Shown here one piece after another: positions 1 to 9,500 of a stretch of 64,000 nt of DNA (its first letter is position 1; every line of letters begins with the position of its first letter). A model generated the notes under the pieces. It did not search any database and had not been told where the DNA came from. It saw only the letters and a program-made list of their open reading frames with translations. Location: assembly GCF_019890615.1 (NCBI RefSeq), contig NZ_JAINVZ010000018.1, positions 1-64,000 of the forward strand. Reading direction: 5' to 3'. The translations under genes and the position numbers were made by a program. Origin of the DNA: Streptantibioticus parmotrematis (GTDB lineage Bacteria; Actinomycetota; Actinomycetes; Streptomycetales; Streptomycetaceae).

Positions 1-1269
<1,269 letters not shown>

Positions 1270-1392
1270 GGTTTAGTCCGGGATGGCGCCGGGCAACTTT
1301 TCCGCCCCCGCCGCCGGGTCCGCACCGGCCGCCGTGCACCATGGACAGGACTTTTCGGCAGTGGTGGCATCGGGCGGGAGCGAGCGGAAACA

Positions 1393-2589
1393 GTGGTGGA
1401 CGTCCAGGACGCGGCGCCGGTGAGCGTCCACGGAACCGTGGCGGACGGCTTCGAGCCGGTGCGCGACGCCTTCGCGGCCAACCTCGCCCAGCGCGGCGAA
1501 CGCGGCGCGGCGGTCGCCGTCCACCGCCACGGGCGCCTCGTCGTCGACCTGTGGGCGGGCGAGGCCCACGCCGACCGCCCCGGCACCCCGTGGCGTTCCG
1601 ACACCGCCCAGGTCATCCGCTCCGCGGGTAAGGGCCCGGCCGCCGCCGTCCTGCTCCTGCTGCACCAGCGCGGCCTGCTCGACCTGGACGCCCCGGTCTC
1701 CGCGTACTGGCCGCGGTTCAAGGCGGCGGGCAAGGAGGCCGCCCGGGTGCGCCAGCTGCTCACCCACCGCGTCGGCGTGCCCGCGCTGGAGGTGCCGCTG
1801 ACCGTCGCCCAGGCCCTGGACGGCGTCAGCGGCCCGCGCGCGGTCGCCGCGCAGGCGCCCGCCTGGGAGCCCGGCACCGACCACGGCTACCACGCGCAGA
1901 CCTACAGCTGGCTGCTGGGCGAACTCGTGCTGCGCGTCACCGGACGCACCCTCGGCCAGTGGTTCGCGCGAGAGATCGCCCGTCCGCTCGGCCTCGACCT
2001 GTGGTTCGGCGTCCCCGAGGCCGAGGCGCACCGGGTCGGCCGGGTCGCCCTCGCGCAGGAGCCCCCCGTCGTCGCCTCCGCGGGCCTGCGCACCCGCCCC
2101 AAGCAGTCCGTGGTCGACGCCTATGCCGACCCCGCCTCGCTCACCAACCGGGCTTTCGGCGCCATCGAGTTGCCGTACGACGAGAACGACGCGGCGTACC
2201 TGCGCGGCGAGTTGCCCGCCTCCAACGCGGTCGCCACCGCGCGTTCCCTCTCGCGCTGCTACGCCGCCCTGACCACCGGCGTGGACGACCGCGCGCCGCT
2301 GTTCGCCCCCGCGACGCTGGCGGTGGCCCGCAGCGCGGAGTCCGAGGGCCCGGACCGCGTGCTGGTCGTCAACACCCGCTTCGGGCACGGCTTCATGCTG
2401 CACGGCCCGTCCTGCCCGCTGCTCGCCCCCGGCTCCTTCGGCCACCCGGGCCGCGGCGGATCGCTGGGCTTCGCCGACCCCGAATCGGGTGTCGCCTTCG
2501 GCTACGTCACCAACACCCTCTACAAGTCCGTCACCGCGGACGCGCGCGCCCAGGCTCTTCTGCGCGCGGTACGGACCTGCCTACGCTGA
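1393..2589 (+). CDS. Serine hydrolase, class C beta-lactamase/esterase family
   Basis: 398 aa, GTG start with a second GTG directly after it; the frame is open far upstream, but that part reads as shadow of the minus-strand tricorn gene. The nucleophile motif is S-A-G-K at residues 77-80 (S-x-x-K), and YHAQTYSW around residue 166 supplies the Tyr of the second motif. The C-terminal block HPGRGGSLGFADPESG matches the EstB/LovD-like branch of the beta-lactamase (PF00144) family. Members hydrolyse esters or amides, or act as acyltransferases; the substrate cannot be told. No signal peptide is seen, so it is probably cytosolic. The next gene starts 5 bp after its stop, suggesting co-transcription. 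Confidence 0.88.
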   Translation: MVDVQDAAPVSVHGTVADGFEPVRDAFAANLAQRGERGAAVAVHRHGRLVVDLWAGEAHADRPGTPWRSDTAQVIRSAGKGPAAAVLLLLHQRGLLDLDAPVSAYWPRFKAAGKEAARVRQLLTHRVGVPALEVPLTVAQALDGVSGPRAVAAQAPAWEPGTDHGYHAQTYSWLLGELVLRVTGRTLGQWFAREIARPLGLDLWFGVPEAEAHRVGRVALAQEPPVVASAGLRTRPKQSVVDAYADPASLTNRAFGAIELPYDENDAAYLRGELPASNAVATARSLSRCYAALTTGVDDRAPLFAPATLAVARSAESEGPDRVLVVNTRFGHGFMLHGPSCPLLAPGSFGHPGRGGSLGFADPESGVAFGYVTNTLYKSVTADARAQALLRAVRTCLR

Positions 2590-2594
2590 CCCGC

Positions 2595-3374
2595 ATGAGG
2601 CGATTCGAGGGCCACGCGGTCCTGATCACGGGGGCGGGCCGGGGCATCGGCGCGGCGACGGCGGCCCGCTTCGCGTCGGAGGGCGCGAAGGTCCTGGTCA
2701 CGGACGCCGTACGGGAACGCGCCGAGCGGGTCGCCCAGGAGATCGGCGCGCACGCCCACGCGTGCGACGTCACGGACACCGCGTCCGTGGAGGCGGCCGT
2801 GGCACACGCCGTGGCGTCCTTCGGCCACCTCACCGTCCTGGTCAACAACGCCTACGCCTGCCACCCCGACCCGCCCCGCTTCGAGGACCACGCCGACGAG
2901 CCGTGGTACGCGGACTTCGAGGCCACGCTGCACGGCGTCTACCGCTGCTGCCGGGCGGCGCTGCCGCACCTGGCGCGGGCGGACGGCGCCGGCGCGATCG
3001 TCACGGTCGGCTCGGTCAACGCGGAGTCCGCCTTCGGCAACCACGCCTACAGCGCGGCGAAGGCGGCCCTGGTCGGCCTGACCAGAACGCTGGCGGCCGA
3101 ATCGGCCCCCCGAGGCGTCCGCGTCAACCTCGTGGAACCCGGCACGATCCGCACCCCCGCCTGGTCCGACCGCCCGGAGACTCTGGCCCGGTTGGCGTCC
3201 TGCTACCCCTTGGGCCGCGTGGGCGAGCCGGACGACATCGCCGCGGCGATCGCGTTCCTGGCCTCCCGGGACGCCGCGTGGATCACGGGGGTGACCTTGC
3301 CGGTGGACGGAGGCATCTTGACGACGAACGCGGCGACGGCGGTCCTGCCTTCGCGGGCGGGGGAGTGGGCCTGA
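2595..3374 (+). CDS. SDR-family oxidoreductase
   Basis: 259 aa. The Rossmann motif TGAGRGIG lies at residues 11-18 and the catalytic YSAAK near residue 155, after a conserved Ser in VTVGSVN. The usual NNAG is NNAYA here, a variation seen in some subfamilies. The C-terminal ITGVTLPVDGG is typical of classical SDRs (FabG-like). It should be an NAD(P)-dependent alcohol or ketone oxidoreductase of unknown substrate. The ATG at 2595 follows the upstream hydrolase by 5 bp, so the two are likely co-transcribed. It converges on the methyltransferase gene, with 4 bp between the stops. Confidence 0.92.
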   Translation: MRRFEGHAVLITGAGRGIGAATAARFASEGAKVLVTDAVRERAERVAQEIGAHAHACDVTDTASVEAAVAHAVASFGHLTVLVNNAYACHPDPPRFEDHADEPWYADFEATLHGVYRCCRAALPHLARADGAGAIVTVGSVNAESAFGNHAYSAAKAALVGLTRTLAAESAPRGVRVNLVEPGTIRTPAWSDRPETLARLASCYPLGRVGEPDDIAAAIAFLASRDAAWITGVTLPVDGGILTTNAATAVLPSRAGEWA

Positions 3375-3378
3375 GGCC

Positions 3379-4515
3379 TCAGACGGGCAGCGGCCACGAG
3401 GCGGGGCCGTCGGGGTTCCCGAGCCACACCCGCTGCACGTTGTCGGCGCTGATGCTCACCCCGAACGCGTCCAACCCGGGCGCCCCCGCCGCTCGCCACC
3501 TCCGGATCGCGTCCTCCACCTGATCCCACAGCCGCAGCGGCCCGTGCTGGTGAACGACCCAGCCTTCGTCGGCCCGTTCGGTCCACGCCTGCGACCCGGT
3601 ACCGAAGTCGCGCAGAAGTGGTGCGCCGTCCGCATACGCCAACTCCGCCGACGGAGCCGCTAGTTGGGCCACGAGCGCCGCACCCGGGTGGTCCAGCTCA
3701 TCCGGCGGTACGCGGCACTCCCGCACGTCGCCCGCGTACCGGAAGAAGTCGGGCCTCGGCCCGGGCGCGTGCGGGCGGGCCGGCATGAAAGCCCCGGGCT
3801 CGCCGCTGAACCGCCCCTGCGCGCCCCCGTCCGCGTTCACCGTCGCCCTTACGATCCCCGAGGCGCCCATCCAGCCCCCGAGGCAGGCGACGACGGTCCC
3901 GCCCTCGCGAATTTGCGCCAACCAGGAGTACGGGAGGGAACGCACCGCGCAGGTGGCCACCAGGGCGTCATAGGGGGCCCGCTCTGCGTGGCCGCGCAGC
4001 CCGTCGCCGACCACGAGGTGGGGAGCGGGTCCGAAGGCTCGCAGCGCGTCGGCGGCCCGGCGGGCGATCGCCGGGTCGCATTCGACGGAGGTCACGCGGT
4101 CGGCGCCGAGCCGATGACGCAGGAGCGCGGTGGAGTACCCGGTCCCGGTGCCGACTTCGAGCACCTGGTCGCCTTCCGCGATCCCGGCGAGGTCCAGCAT
4201 CCGCACGACGAGCGAGGGCCGCGTGGACGAGCAGGTGGGCCCACCGGCAAGGTCTTCGGGCGCGTCGTCGTCGGCATGGACGCCGTCGACCTGGGTGACC
4301 CAGGTCCGATCGAGGCAGGCCATCCGCAGCCACGCCTCGTCCCCCACATCCGGTCGCCGTACGACGGCCCACCGCCCTCCCTCATCCCGGAAGACGGCGT
4401 CCCCGAGGCACACCTCCCGGGGAACGGTGGCAACGGCCTCCCGCCACGGCGACCCTTCCGCGCAGGCCTGTTCCGCCAGACCCCAACGAGTCTGCTGCTT
4501 CTGGCCGTTGTTCAT
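3379..4515 (-). CDS. tgmC: PIMT-like methyltransferase of graspetide system
   Basis: 378 aa. The SAM-binding motif VLEVGTGTGYSTALL is at about residues 118-132, preceded by a PIMT-like segment SSTRPSLVVRML. This is a protein-L-isoaspartate methyltransferase homologue with a long extra C-terminal half, as in the methyltransferases partnered with ATP-grasp RiPP ligases (TIGR04188 type). In characterised relatives (fuscimiditide, amycolimiditide) the enzyme methylates an aspartate of the ester-cyclised precursor, which collapses to an aspartimide. It starts 4 bp after the stop of the ATP-grasp gene, and its ribosome site GGGAGG lies inside that gene's end, so they are one operon. The role is inferred from family and context. 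Confidence 0.88.
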   Translation of the reverse strand: MNNGQKQQTRWGLAEQACAEGSPWREAVATVPREVCLGDAVFRDEGGRWAVVRRPDVGDEAWLRMACLDRTWVTQVDGVHADDDAPEDLAGGPTCSSTRPSLVVRMLDLAGIAEGDQVLEVGTGTGYSTALLRHRLGADRVTSVECDPAIARRAADALRAFGPAPHLVVGDGLRGHAERAPYDALVATCAVRSLPYSWLAQIREGGTVVACLGGWMGASGIVRATVNADGGAQGRFSGEPGAFMPARPHAPGPRPDFFRYAGDVRECRVPPDELDHPGAALVAQLAAPSAELAYADGAPLLRDFGTGSQAWTERADEGWVVHQHGPLRLWDQVEDAIRRWRAAGAPGLDAFGVSISADNVQRVWLGNPDGPASWPLPV

Positions 4516-4519
4516 GTAC

Positions 4520-5467
4520 TCAGCCTCCCTGCTGAAGCCGGTCGGCCAGCGCGACGGCGACGGGCCGGCTGATGTCGTCGGGGAACCAGGCCCACTGGCC
4601 GTTGGGGTTGCACTCGTACATCCACCACCTCCCGTCCAGGCCGATCCCGAAGTCGAACGCGCCGAAGACGAGCCCGAACCGGTCGAGGTACGCGCGCACT
4701 CCTCGTACGACGTCCGGCGGCGCGGCGACCACACGGTAGGTCAGGCTGTCGTAGTGGCGGCGCCAGTCGATCCCGGGCGATCCGTCGATCCGCACGGGGA
4801 ACAGCCGGTCCGCGACAGCGGTCAGCCTGACGTCCGCCGCCTTGTCCAGCCGCTTCTGGAACAGGTGAGCCGTGCGCGACACCCCCGCGTCGGCGGAGTC
4901 CTCGGGCACGTCCTCGATCCACACCGTCATGGCTCGCCCGTCGTCGTCGGCGAAGTCGCCGTTCCACAGTGGTTTGTAGACCACCGGTCCTTGTTCGGCC
5001 ACGAAGCGGCGGGCCTGCTCGGGCTCGTTGGTGATGAGCGTGGGCGGTACGCGTAGGCCGCAGCGTGTGGCGACTGCCAGTTGTGCGGGTTTGTGTTCGG
5101 CGTCGTGGTTGCGCCACGGGTGGTTGACGTAGTGCGCTCCGGGAAGCGCGGCCAGGATGCCGCCGAGACCGTGGCGTGCCTGGTCGGCGCACCATCGTGC
5201 GGTCCGCCCGGTGCCCGAAGCGTAAGGCCGGGGCCGCCGCCAGTAGACGGAACGGACCGTGGCCGGGTCCAGCGTGCGTGTGCGCGTCCCGATCCGGCCG
5301 TGCGGCCCGGACGCGTCGAAGGCGACGGTGAGAGTCACTTCGTCGGGGAAGTCCCCGGGATCGAGCCGCATGACCGGGACTCCGCGCCGGTGCAGCTCAC
5401 CGATGACCAGGTCGGCCGTGGCGTCGTCGAGGCGGGTCACGACCAGCACCGGAGCGGTATCGCGCAT
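4520..5467 (-). CDS. tgmB: ATP-grasp ribosomal peptide maturase
   Basis: 315 aa. The N-terminal VLVVTRLDDATADLVIGELH, a central WRRP (VYWRRPRPY) and the C-terminal EDVPEDSADAG, AFDFGIGLDGRWWMYECNPN are hallmarks of the actinobacterial ATP-grasp RiPP ligase family (TIGR04187, SAV_5884 type). ECNPNGQW contributes the metal/ATP-binding Glu and Asn. Such enzymes use ATP to activate Asp or Glu side chains of a precursor peptide and join them to Ser/Thr hydroxyls (omega-esters) or Lys amines. The ATG at 5467 shares one base with the TGA of the precursor gene (TGATG), so translation is coupled. Confidence 0.92.
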   Translation of the reverse strand: MRDTAPVLVVTRLDDATADLVIGELHRRGVPVMRLDPGDFPDEVTLTVAFDASGPHGRIGTRTRTLDPATVRSVYWRRPRPYASGTGRTARWCADQARHGLGGILAALPGAHYVNHPWRNHDAEHKPAQLAVATRCGLRVPPTLITNEPEQARRFVAEQGPVVYKPLWNGDFADDDGRAMTVWIEDVPEDSADAGVSRTAHLFQKRLDKAADVRLTAVADRLFPVRIDGSPGIDWRRHYDSLTYRVVAAPPDVVRGVRAYLDRFGLVFGAFDFGIGLDGRWWMYECNPNGQWAWFPDDISRPVAVALADRLQQGG

Positions 5468-5718
5468 CAGTCCGTGTCGCCTTCCTGGTCCGATCCGGAA
5501 TCTGTGGTGCCGTCCAGGCTGGTGCGGGTGCTGGTCTCCTTGCATGTCTCGGACCGCTTGTGCCGATCGAGTGCGGGCAGCGCCGAACCGTCCTCGGCGA
5601 GCCACCGGCCGGTCTGGGTCGTGGCATCCAGTACGACGCGGCACGCGGGCAGTGTTTCTCCCGGAGGAAAGGGCCTCATCCGGCGAAGCCCCCAAGGGAC
5701 GCTGACGGAAACGCTCAT
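5467..5718 (-). CDS. tgmA: Putative ATP-grasp-modified RiPP (graspetide precursor)
   Basis: 83 aa with a strong ribosome site (AAAGGAG, 8 bp before the ATG). The leader has the family motif WGLRRMRPFPP followed by VVLDATTQTGRW, as in TIGR04186-type precursors (conserved RPF and D-x-x-x-Q). The C-terminal tail from about residue 57 is the likely core: it is rich in Thr/Ser (donors) and Asp/Glu (acceptors), ending TSLDGTTDSGSDQEGDTD. Asp69-Gly70 is the only Asp-Gly pair in this core, and Asp-Gly is the kind of site a PIMT homologue would turn into aspartimide. There is no obvious dedicated exporter or protease next to it. Confidence 0.88.
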   Translation of the reverse strand: MSVSVSVPWGLRRMRPFPPGETLPACRVVLDATTQTGRWLAEDGSALPALDRHKRSETCKETSTRTSLDGTTDSGSDQEGDTD

Positions 5719-5753
5719 CGGTCGAACTCCTTTCGGCAGCAGGGTGATTGGTT

Positions 5754-6173
5754 TCACGTCCCGCACCCCCACCCGATCCGTGCCCACACGGTCTTCCCGC
5801 CGTCCGGCTCGGGCCGGTGGCCCGTCGCGTGGGACAGCGCGGCGACGAGGAGCAGCCCGCGACCCCGTTCGGCGTCCGCGCGGGCCGTCTCGCCGAAGCG
5901 AGGCGGAGCCGGATCGGCGTCGGACACCTCCACGAGGCATCCCGCGTCGTCGGCGGTCACGCGCACACGGAACGGCCGCTGCGCGTGCTCGACGGCGTTG
6001 GTGGCCAGTTCGCTGCACACGAGCACGACGACGCCGATGTCGTCCTCATCCCCGAGCCCCCACCGCACGAGCGCTCGCTCGACCCGCCTGCGCACGAGGA
6101 AGACACAACGTGCGTGGGGCGCGAACTCCATCTCCCATACATATGGGGCCAGTTGTTTCTGCCCGGTCTTCAT
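5754..6173 (-). CDS. ATP-binding protein, RsbW-like anti-sigma/HATPase_c
   Basis: 139 aa. The N-box CSELATNAVEHA and the G1-like motif VEVSDADPAPP, followed by ERGRGLLLVAALS, define a single GHKL/HATPase_c domain without other domains. Streptomyces carries dozens of such proteins; some are anti-sigma kinases, most are unassigned. The ATG at 6173 is preceded by GGTGGAG. The gene is divergent from the hydrolase and reads toward the graspetide operon, 36 bp from the precursor start, so it could be co-transcribed with it. Partner sigma or anti-anti-sigma genes are not adjacent. Confidence 0.87.
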   Translation of the reverse strand: MKTGQKQLAPYVWEMEFAPHARCVFLVRRRVERALVRWGLGDEDDIGVVVLVCSELATNAVEHAQRPFRVRVTADDAGCLVEVSDADPAPPRFGETARADAERGRGLLLVAALSHATGHRPEPDGGKTVWARIGWGCGT

Positions 6174-6263
6174 GACTCCACCCTGTGGGGGATGAACACC
6201 GGCAACCATGCTGAGACCCGCATATCCGGTATGTATCTCGCGTATGGCGGGAAGGAAGCGACC

Positions 6264-7121
6264 GTGCCCATCGTTGAGGAAGACTTCGAATTCAGCAGCC
6301 TTGACGGACTCTGCCTGCGTGGCACGCTCACGGCGCCGCAGACGGCTCAGGGCGTAGCCGTGCTGACGCACGGAGGCGGAGTCACACGTGACGAGGGTGG
6401 GTTCTTCACAAGGTTGTCGGCGGCCCTCAGCCGGGCTGGCATCGCGGCGCTGCGCTTCGACATGCGGGGCCACGGCGCGAGTGAAGGCCGACAGGAAGAC
6501 CTCACCCTCGCCTCCGTCGCGAACGACATCCGCGCCGCGACCGGTGCGCTGCTCGGCCGCTTTCCGAACGTCGACCGCGCACATCTGGTCGGAGCCAGCT
6601 TCGGCGGCGGAATCACCGCCATCGCGGCGGGGCGGGCCCCGGAACTCGTGAGCAGCATCGTTCTGTTCAACCCGCTGCTCGACTACAAGGCGCGATTCAT
6701 CGACCAGAAACCGTACTGGCGTGACAACCGCATCGCGGCTGCCGAGGCCACCGATCTGACCCGGGACGGGTTCCTCCCGCATTCGCCGACGTTCAAGCTG
6801 GGCAGACCGCTGCTCAACGAGGTCTTCCAGGTCTGCCCCGCCGAGTACCTGGCCCGCGTCGTGCAGCCCACACTGATCGTCCACGGAACGGGCGACACCT
6901 TCATCCCGGTGGACAGCTCGCGGACCCACCTGCGCCGGATCGCGGCTCCGGTGAAGAGACTGCTGGAGATCGAGGGCGCCCAGCACGGCATCGCCGTCCA
7001 CGACGACCCCCAGTACGCCCACCCGCAGACCCAAGCGTGGCAGCGGGAAGCCATCGGGGCCGTGACGGCGTGGATGGCGGAACACGGCGAAGGTACCGCC
7101 GACGCCAAGCCTCAGCCCTGA
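6264..7121 (+). CDS. Alpha/beta-fold hydrolase
   Basis: 285 aa from a GTG preceded by GGAAGGAAG at good spacing; an ATG at 6192 would add 24 residues but has a weaker ribosome site. The nucleophile elbow GASFGG (Ser near residue 115), the acid in HGTGDTFIP and the histidine in EGAQHGI give a complete catalytic triad. RFDMRGHGASEG matches the oxyanion/HG region of lysophospholipase-like serine aminopeptidases (PF12146). The substrate is unknown. Its 3' end overlaps the convergent regulator gene by 10 bp. Confidence 0.85.
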   Translation: MPIVEEDFEFSSLDGLCLRGTLTAPQTAQGVAVLTHGGGVTRDEGGFFTRLSAALSRAGIAALRFDMRGHGASEGRQEDLTLASVANDIRAATGALLGRFPNVDRAHLVGASFGGGITAIAAGRAPELVSSIVLFNPLLDYKARFIDQKPYWRDNRIAAAEATDLTRDGFLPHSPTFKLGRPLLNEVFQVCPAEYLARVVQPTLIVHGTGDTFIPVDSSRTHLRRIAAPVKRLLEIEGAQHGIAVHDDPQYAHPQTQAWQREAIGAVTAWMAEHGEGTADAKPQP

Positions 7122-8629
7122 GCCGGACGGCTCGCTTCGGTCGCACCTCGCCGACGGGAAGCCGGGCCGGAAGTCCCCGAGTACACGGCGTCCCGCAGCT
7201 CCCGTACCGCCGCCAACCCGGCCCACGGAGTAAGCCGTACGGAGAGCCGGACCAACTCCCGCACAGTACGGCCGGACGCCGTGGCCTCGGCCACCCGCAA
7301 GGCGGTGGCCCCTGCCGTCGCAGCTTCTGCTGGTTCTCCGGCCTCAGCCAGCGAGGCCGCCATCAAGGACGTGAAATAGCCGGAATCCCGGTACGACAAA
7401 GTGTTCTGGGCGAGGCACCGTTCGTACAACTCGACCGCTCTCATCGGCTGACCCGCCTCGGCCAGACAGATGGCGGTCTGGAGATCCAGGGTGGCCATGC
7501 TGTAGCCGGACCGCGGCTCGCTCTCCGCCGCACCGTCATCCGTGGCCGTCACGTCAGCCAACACCTCTCGTGCGGCGTCGAGCTTGCCCTCGACCGAGCG
7601 CAGTGGCTCGCCAAGCATCGCCATGCTCTGGGCCTCCTGCTGGAGGGCCTCGGCTCTGACCCGGTCCGGGAGCCGCCAGGCGCGGTGCTGCGCGGCGCGG
7701 GCCAACTCGCCCATGCGCCGGGCATCGCGGTTGTCCCAGCATCCTTGGCTCTTGCGCAGCATGGCGTATCCCTGCAGCGGCGCTGCGCATGCCTCCCGTG
7801 CCCAGTCGACCGCCCGGTCACGCCAGTGCTCCGAGGTCTCGGTCATCCCGGCGTCCCGGTAGAGCCACCCGGCGAACTCGGCCGCGGTCGATCCCACCGC
7901 GAGGATCTCCTGCCGTGCCGGACCCTTGGCGCTGCGGGACATCGACTCGATGGCCGTGAGAATTCCGAGAACCGGCGGCAGGGCCTTCTTCGCGCCACGC
8001 GAGCCGTCGTCCAGGGCGAGGCTCGTCAGCTGATTCCGAAGCACTTGCGTCAGGTGGGCGTCGGCGTAGCGGTGGGCGTTCTCCAGGGCCGCAGCGAGAT
8101 GCCGTAAGTCGTCGACGGTCAGGGCGGGGAGGACGGTGACGGCGATCCCCCTGGCCAGGAAAGCCCGTCGTTCCATCGCTTCCATGTCGGGCGGTTCTTC
8201 CTTCCGGGCGGCCCGTCGATCCGTGTTCTCGTACCGGTGCGCGGGCAGCTTGAACCACAGTAGGTCTCCCGGAACACCCAGGACATGCGCCCACCGCATG
8301 AGCTTGTCCAACTCCTGGGGTGCTGGGCCGTTCTCGATCCGGCTCAACTGGGCCTGCGTCAGCCCGATCCAGTGCCCTACCGTCTCCTGCGGGACCGGCT
8401 TGGCGTGCCAGGGGTGAGTGCGGTACGCCTTCAACACACGTCCCATGTGCCAGGAGCCCAGCGCCTCACGCATCGCGCCGGTACGCCAGAAGGCATCGTC
8501 GACCTGAGGAGGGCCGAAGCGGAGTTCCCGCCGACCCGCTACGCAAGGCCCGCACAGACCGCCGCCGTTGTCCCCGGCCAGCCGCCCTCCGCAGCGTTCG
8601 CACCACCGGTGCGCTTGCCCGTCACGCAT
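7112..8629 (-). CDS. XRE-family regulator with N-terminal zinc-ribbon-like segment
   Basis: 505 aa. The N terminus has two cysteine pairs (CERCGG and LCGPC, residues 10-28), probably a small zinc ribbon. The HTH follows at about residues 65-110 (QETVGHWIGLTQAQLSRIENG), then a long helical, TPR-like C-terminal region with many Ala/Leu repeats (CLAEAGQPMRAVELYERC). This layout is that of large Streptomyces XRE regulators whose TPR part may sense a ligand or peptide. Located close to the graspetide operon and a lone HATPase, it is a plausible regulator of one of them. The target is not shown by the sequence. Confidence 0.85.
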   Translation of the reverse strand: MRDGQAHRWCERCGGRLAGDNGGGLCGPCVAGRRELRFGPPQVDDAFWRTGAMREALGSWHMGRVLKAYRTHPWHAKPVPQETVGHWIGLTQAQLSRIENGPAPQELDKLMRWAHVLGVPGDLLWFKLPAHRYENTDRRAARKEEPPDMEAMERRAFLARGIAVTVLPALTVDDLRHLAAALENAHRYADAHLTQVLRNQLTSLALDDGSRGAKKALPPVLGILTAIESMSRSAKGPARQEILAVGSTAAEFAGWLYRDAGMTETSEHWRDRAVDWAREACAAPLQGYAMLRKSQGCWDNRDARRMGELARAAQHRAWRLPDRVRAEALQQEAQSMAMLGEPLRSVEGKLDAAREVLADVTATDDGAAESEPRSGYSMATLDLQTAICLAEAGQPMRAVELYERCLAQNTLSYRDSGYFTSLMAASLAEAGEPAEAATAGATALRVAEATASGRTVRELVRLSVRLTPWAGLAAVRELRDAVYSGTSGPASRRRGATEASRPAQG

Positions 8630-8816
8630 ACGGCAACGCTACGCGTTCGCGCGGCCCCGCAAGGTGAGATCCCGACAGTCGACTGAACCCGGATCCGGCA
8701 GGCCCCGCGCCCCGGGACATATGTCATCGGCAGCCCCCCACAAACCGTTCTGTTGAGCGCCGTCGCCCCCATGACAGCTTGAGTGCGTTGATCGTTCGGC
8801 GGCGGGGGAGCGTGCG

Positions 8817-9500
8817 ATGGGTGGCATTCTGTTCGACCTCACGACGGCCTGGCTGCTCATGCTGATGGCCAAGTGCGGGGTGAACCTGTTGGGTTCGGGG
8901 CCCCTCACGCGTCGGCCCGTGCCCTGGGTCGCGGTCGGGCTGACCGGGGTCGCCGTGGCGGGAGTGGGCGTCCAGCTGTGCTGGGCCGGGGCGATGGCCG
9001 CGTTGGACGACGACCCGCGTCGGCACGGGTGGTGGCGCGTGCTGACCTCCGTCTTCCTGCAGAACGGCGGTGTCTTCGGAGCCGTCTGGAACCTCGTCAC
9101 CCTCGCCGTCGTCGCCGCGCTCGCCCAGTGGTTCTGGGGCGGTCCGCTGACGCTCGGGCTGTTTGCGGCGGGCGTGCTCCTCCCGCAGCACCTCGACGCC
9201 CTCCTCGGACTGCGTGGTCACGGCACCGACCCGCGGGACTTCGCCGGGAGTTCCGGGGCGACGTACTTCCTGGCCGCGACCCTGGCCGCCGGCCTCCTGC
9301 TGCGCGCCGCCACGCGGACGCACCGGCTCCTCGCCCTCGCCGTCCCGGCGGTCGGCCTCGCCCTGTGGGCGATCCAGGGCAACGAACACGGGCTCGTGGC
9401 CGTCTACGGCTTCCTCCTCGGCCTCGCCGTCCTGCCCCTGTTCGGCGGCGGCCCGGCCCTCACCCCCCGCGCAGCATCAGTCCGATCCCCGCGACCATGA
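8817..9500 (+). CDS. Rhomboid-like integral membrane protein
   Basis: 227 aa with about six hydrophobic segments and a good GGGGGAG ribosome site. WWRVLTSVFLQNGG resembles the rhomboid WWR-x2-T-x2-F-x-H region, although the His is Gln here. AGSSGATYF gives a GxSG-like serine motif, and NEHGLVAVYGFLLG places a His before glycine in a later helix, as in the rhomboid Ser-His dyad. I infer an atypical rhomboid-family membrane protein, possibly an active serine protease. The 3' end overlaps the convergent EamA gene by 41 bp. Confidence 0.7.
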   Translation: MGGILFDLTTAWLLMLMAKCGVNLLGSGPLTRRPVPWVAVGLTGVAVAGVGVQLCWAGAMAALDDDPRRHGWWRVLTSVFLQNGGVFGAVWNLVTLAVVAALAQWFWGGPLTLGLFAAGVLLPQHLDALLGLRGHGTDPRDFAGSSGATYFLAATLAAGLLLRAATRTHRLLALAVPAVGLALWAIQGNEHGLVAVYGFLLGLAVLPLFGGGPALTPRAASVRSPRP

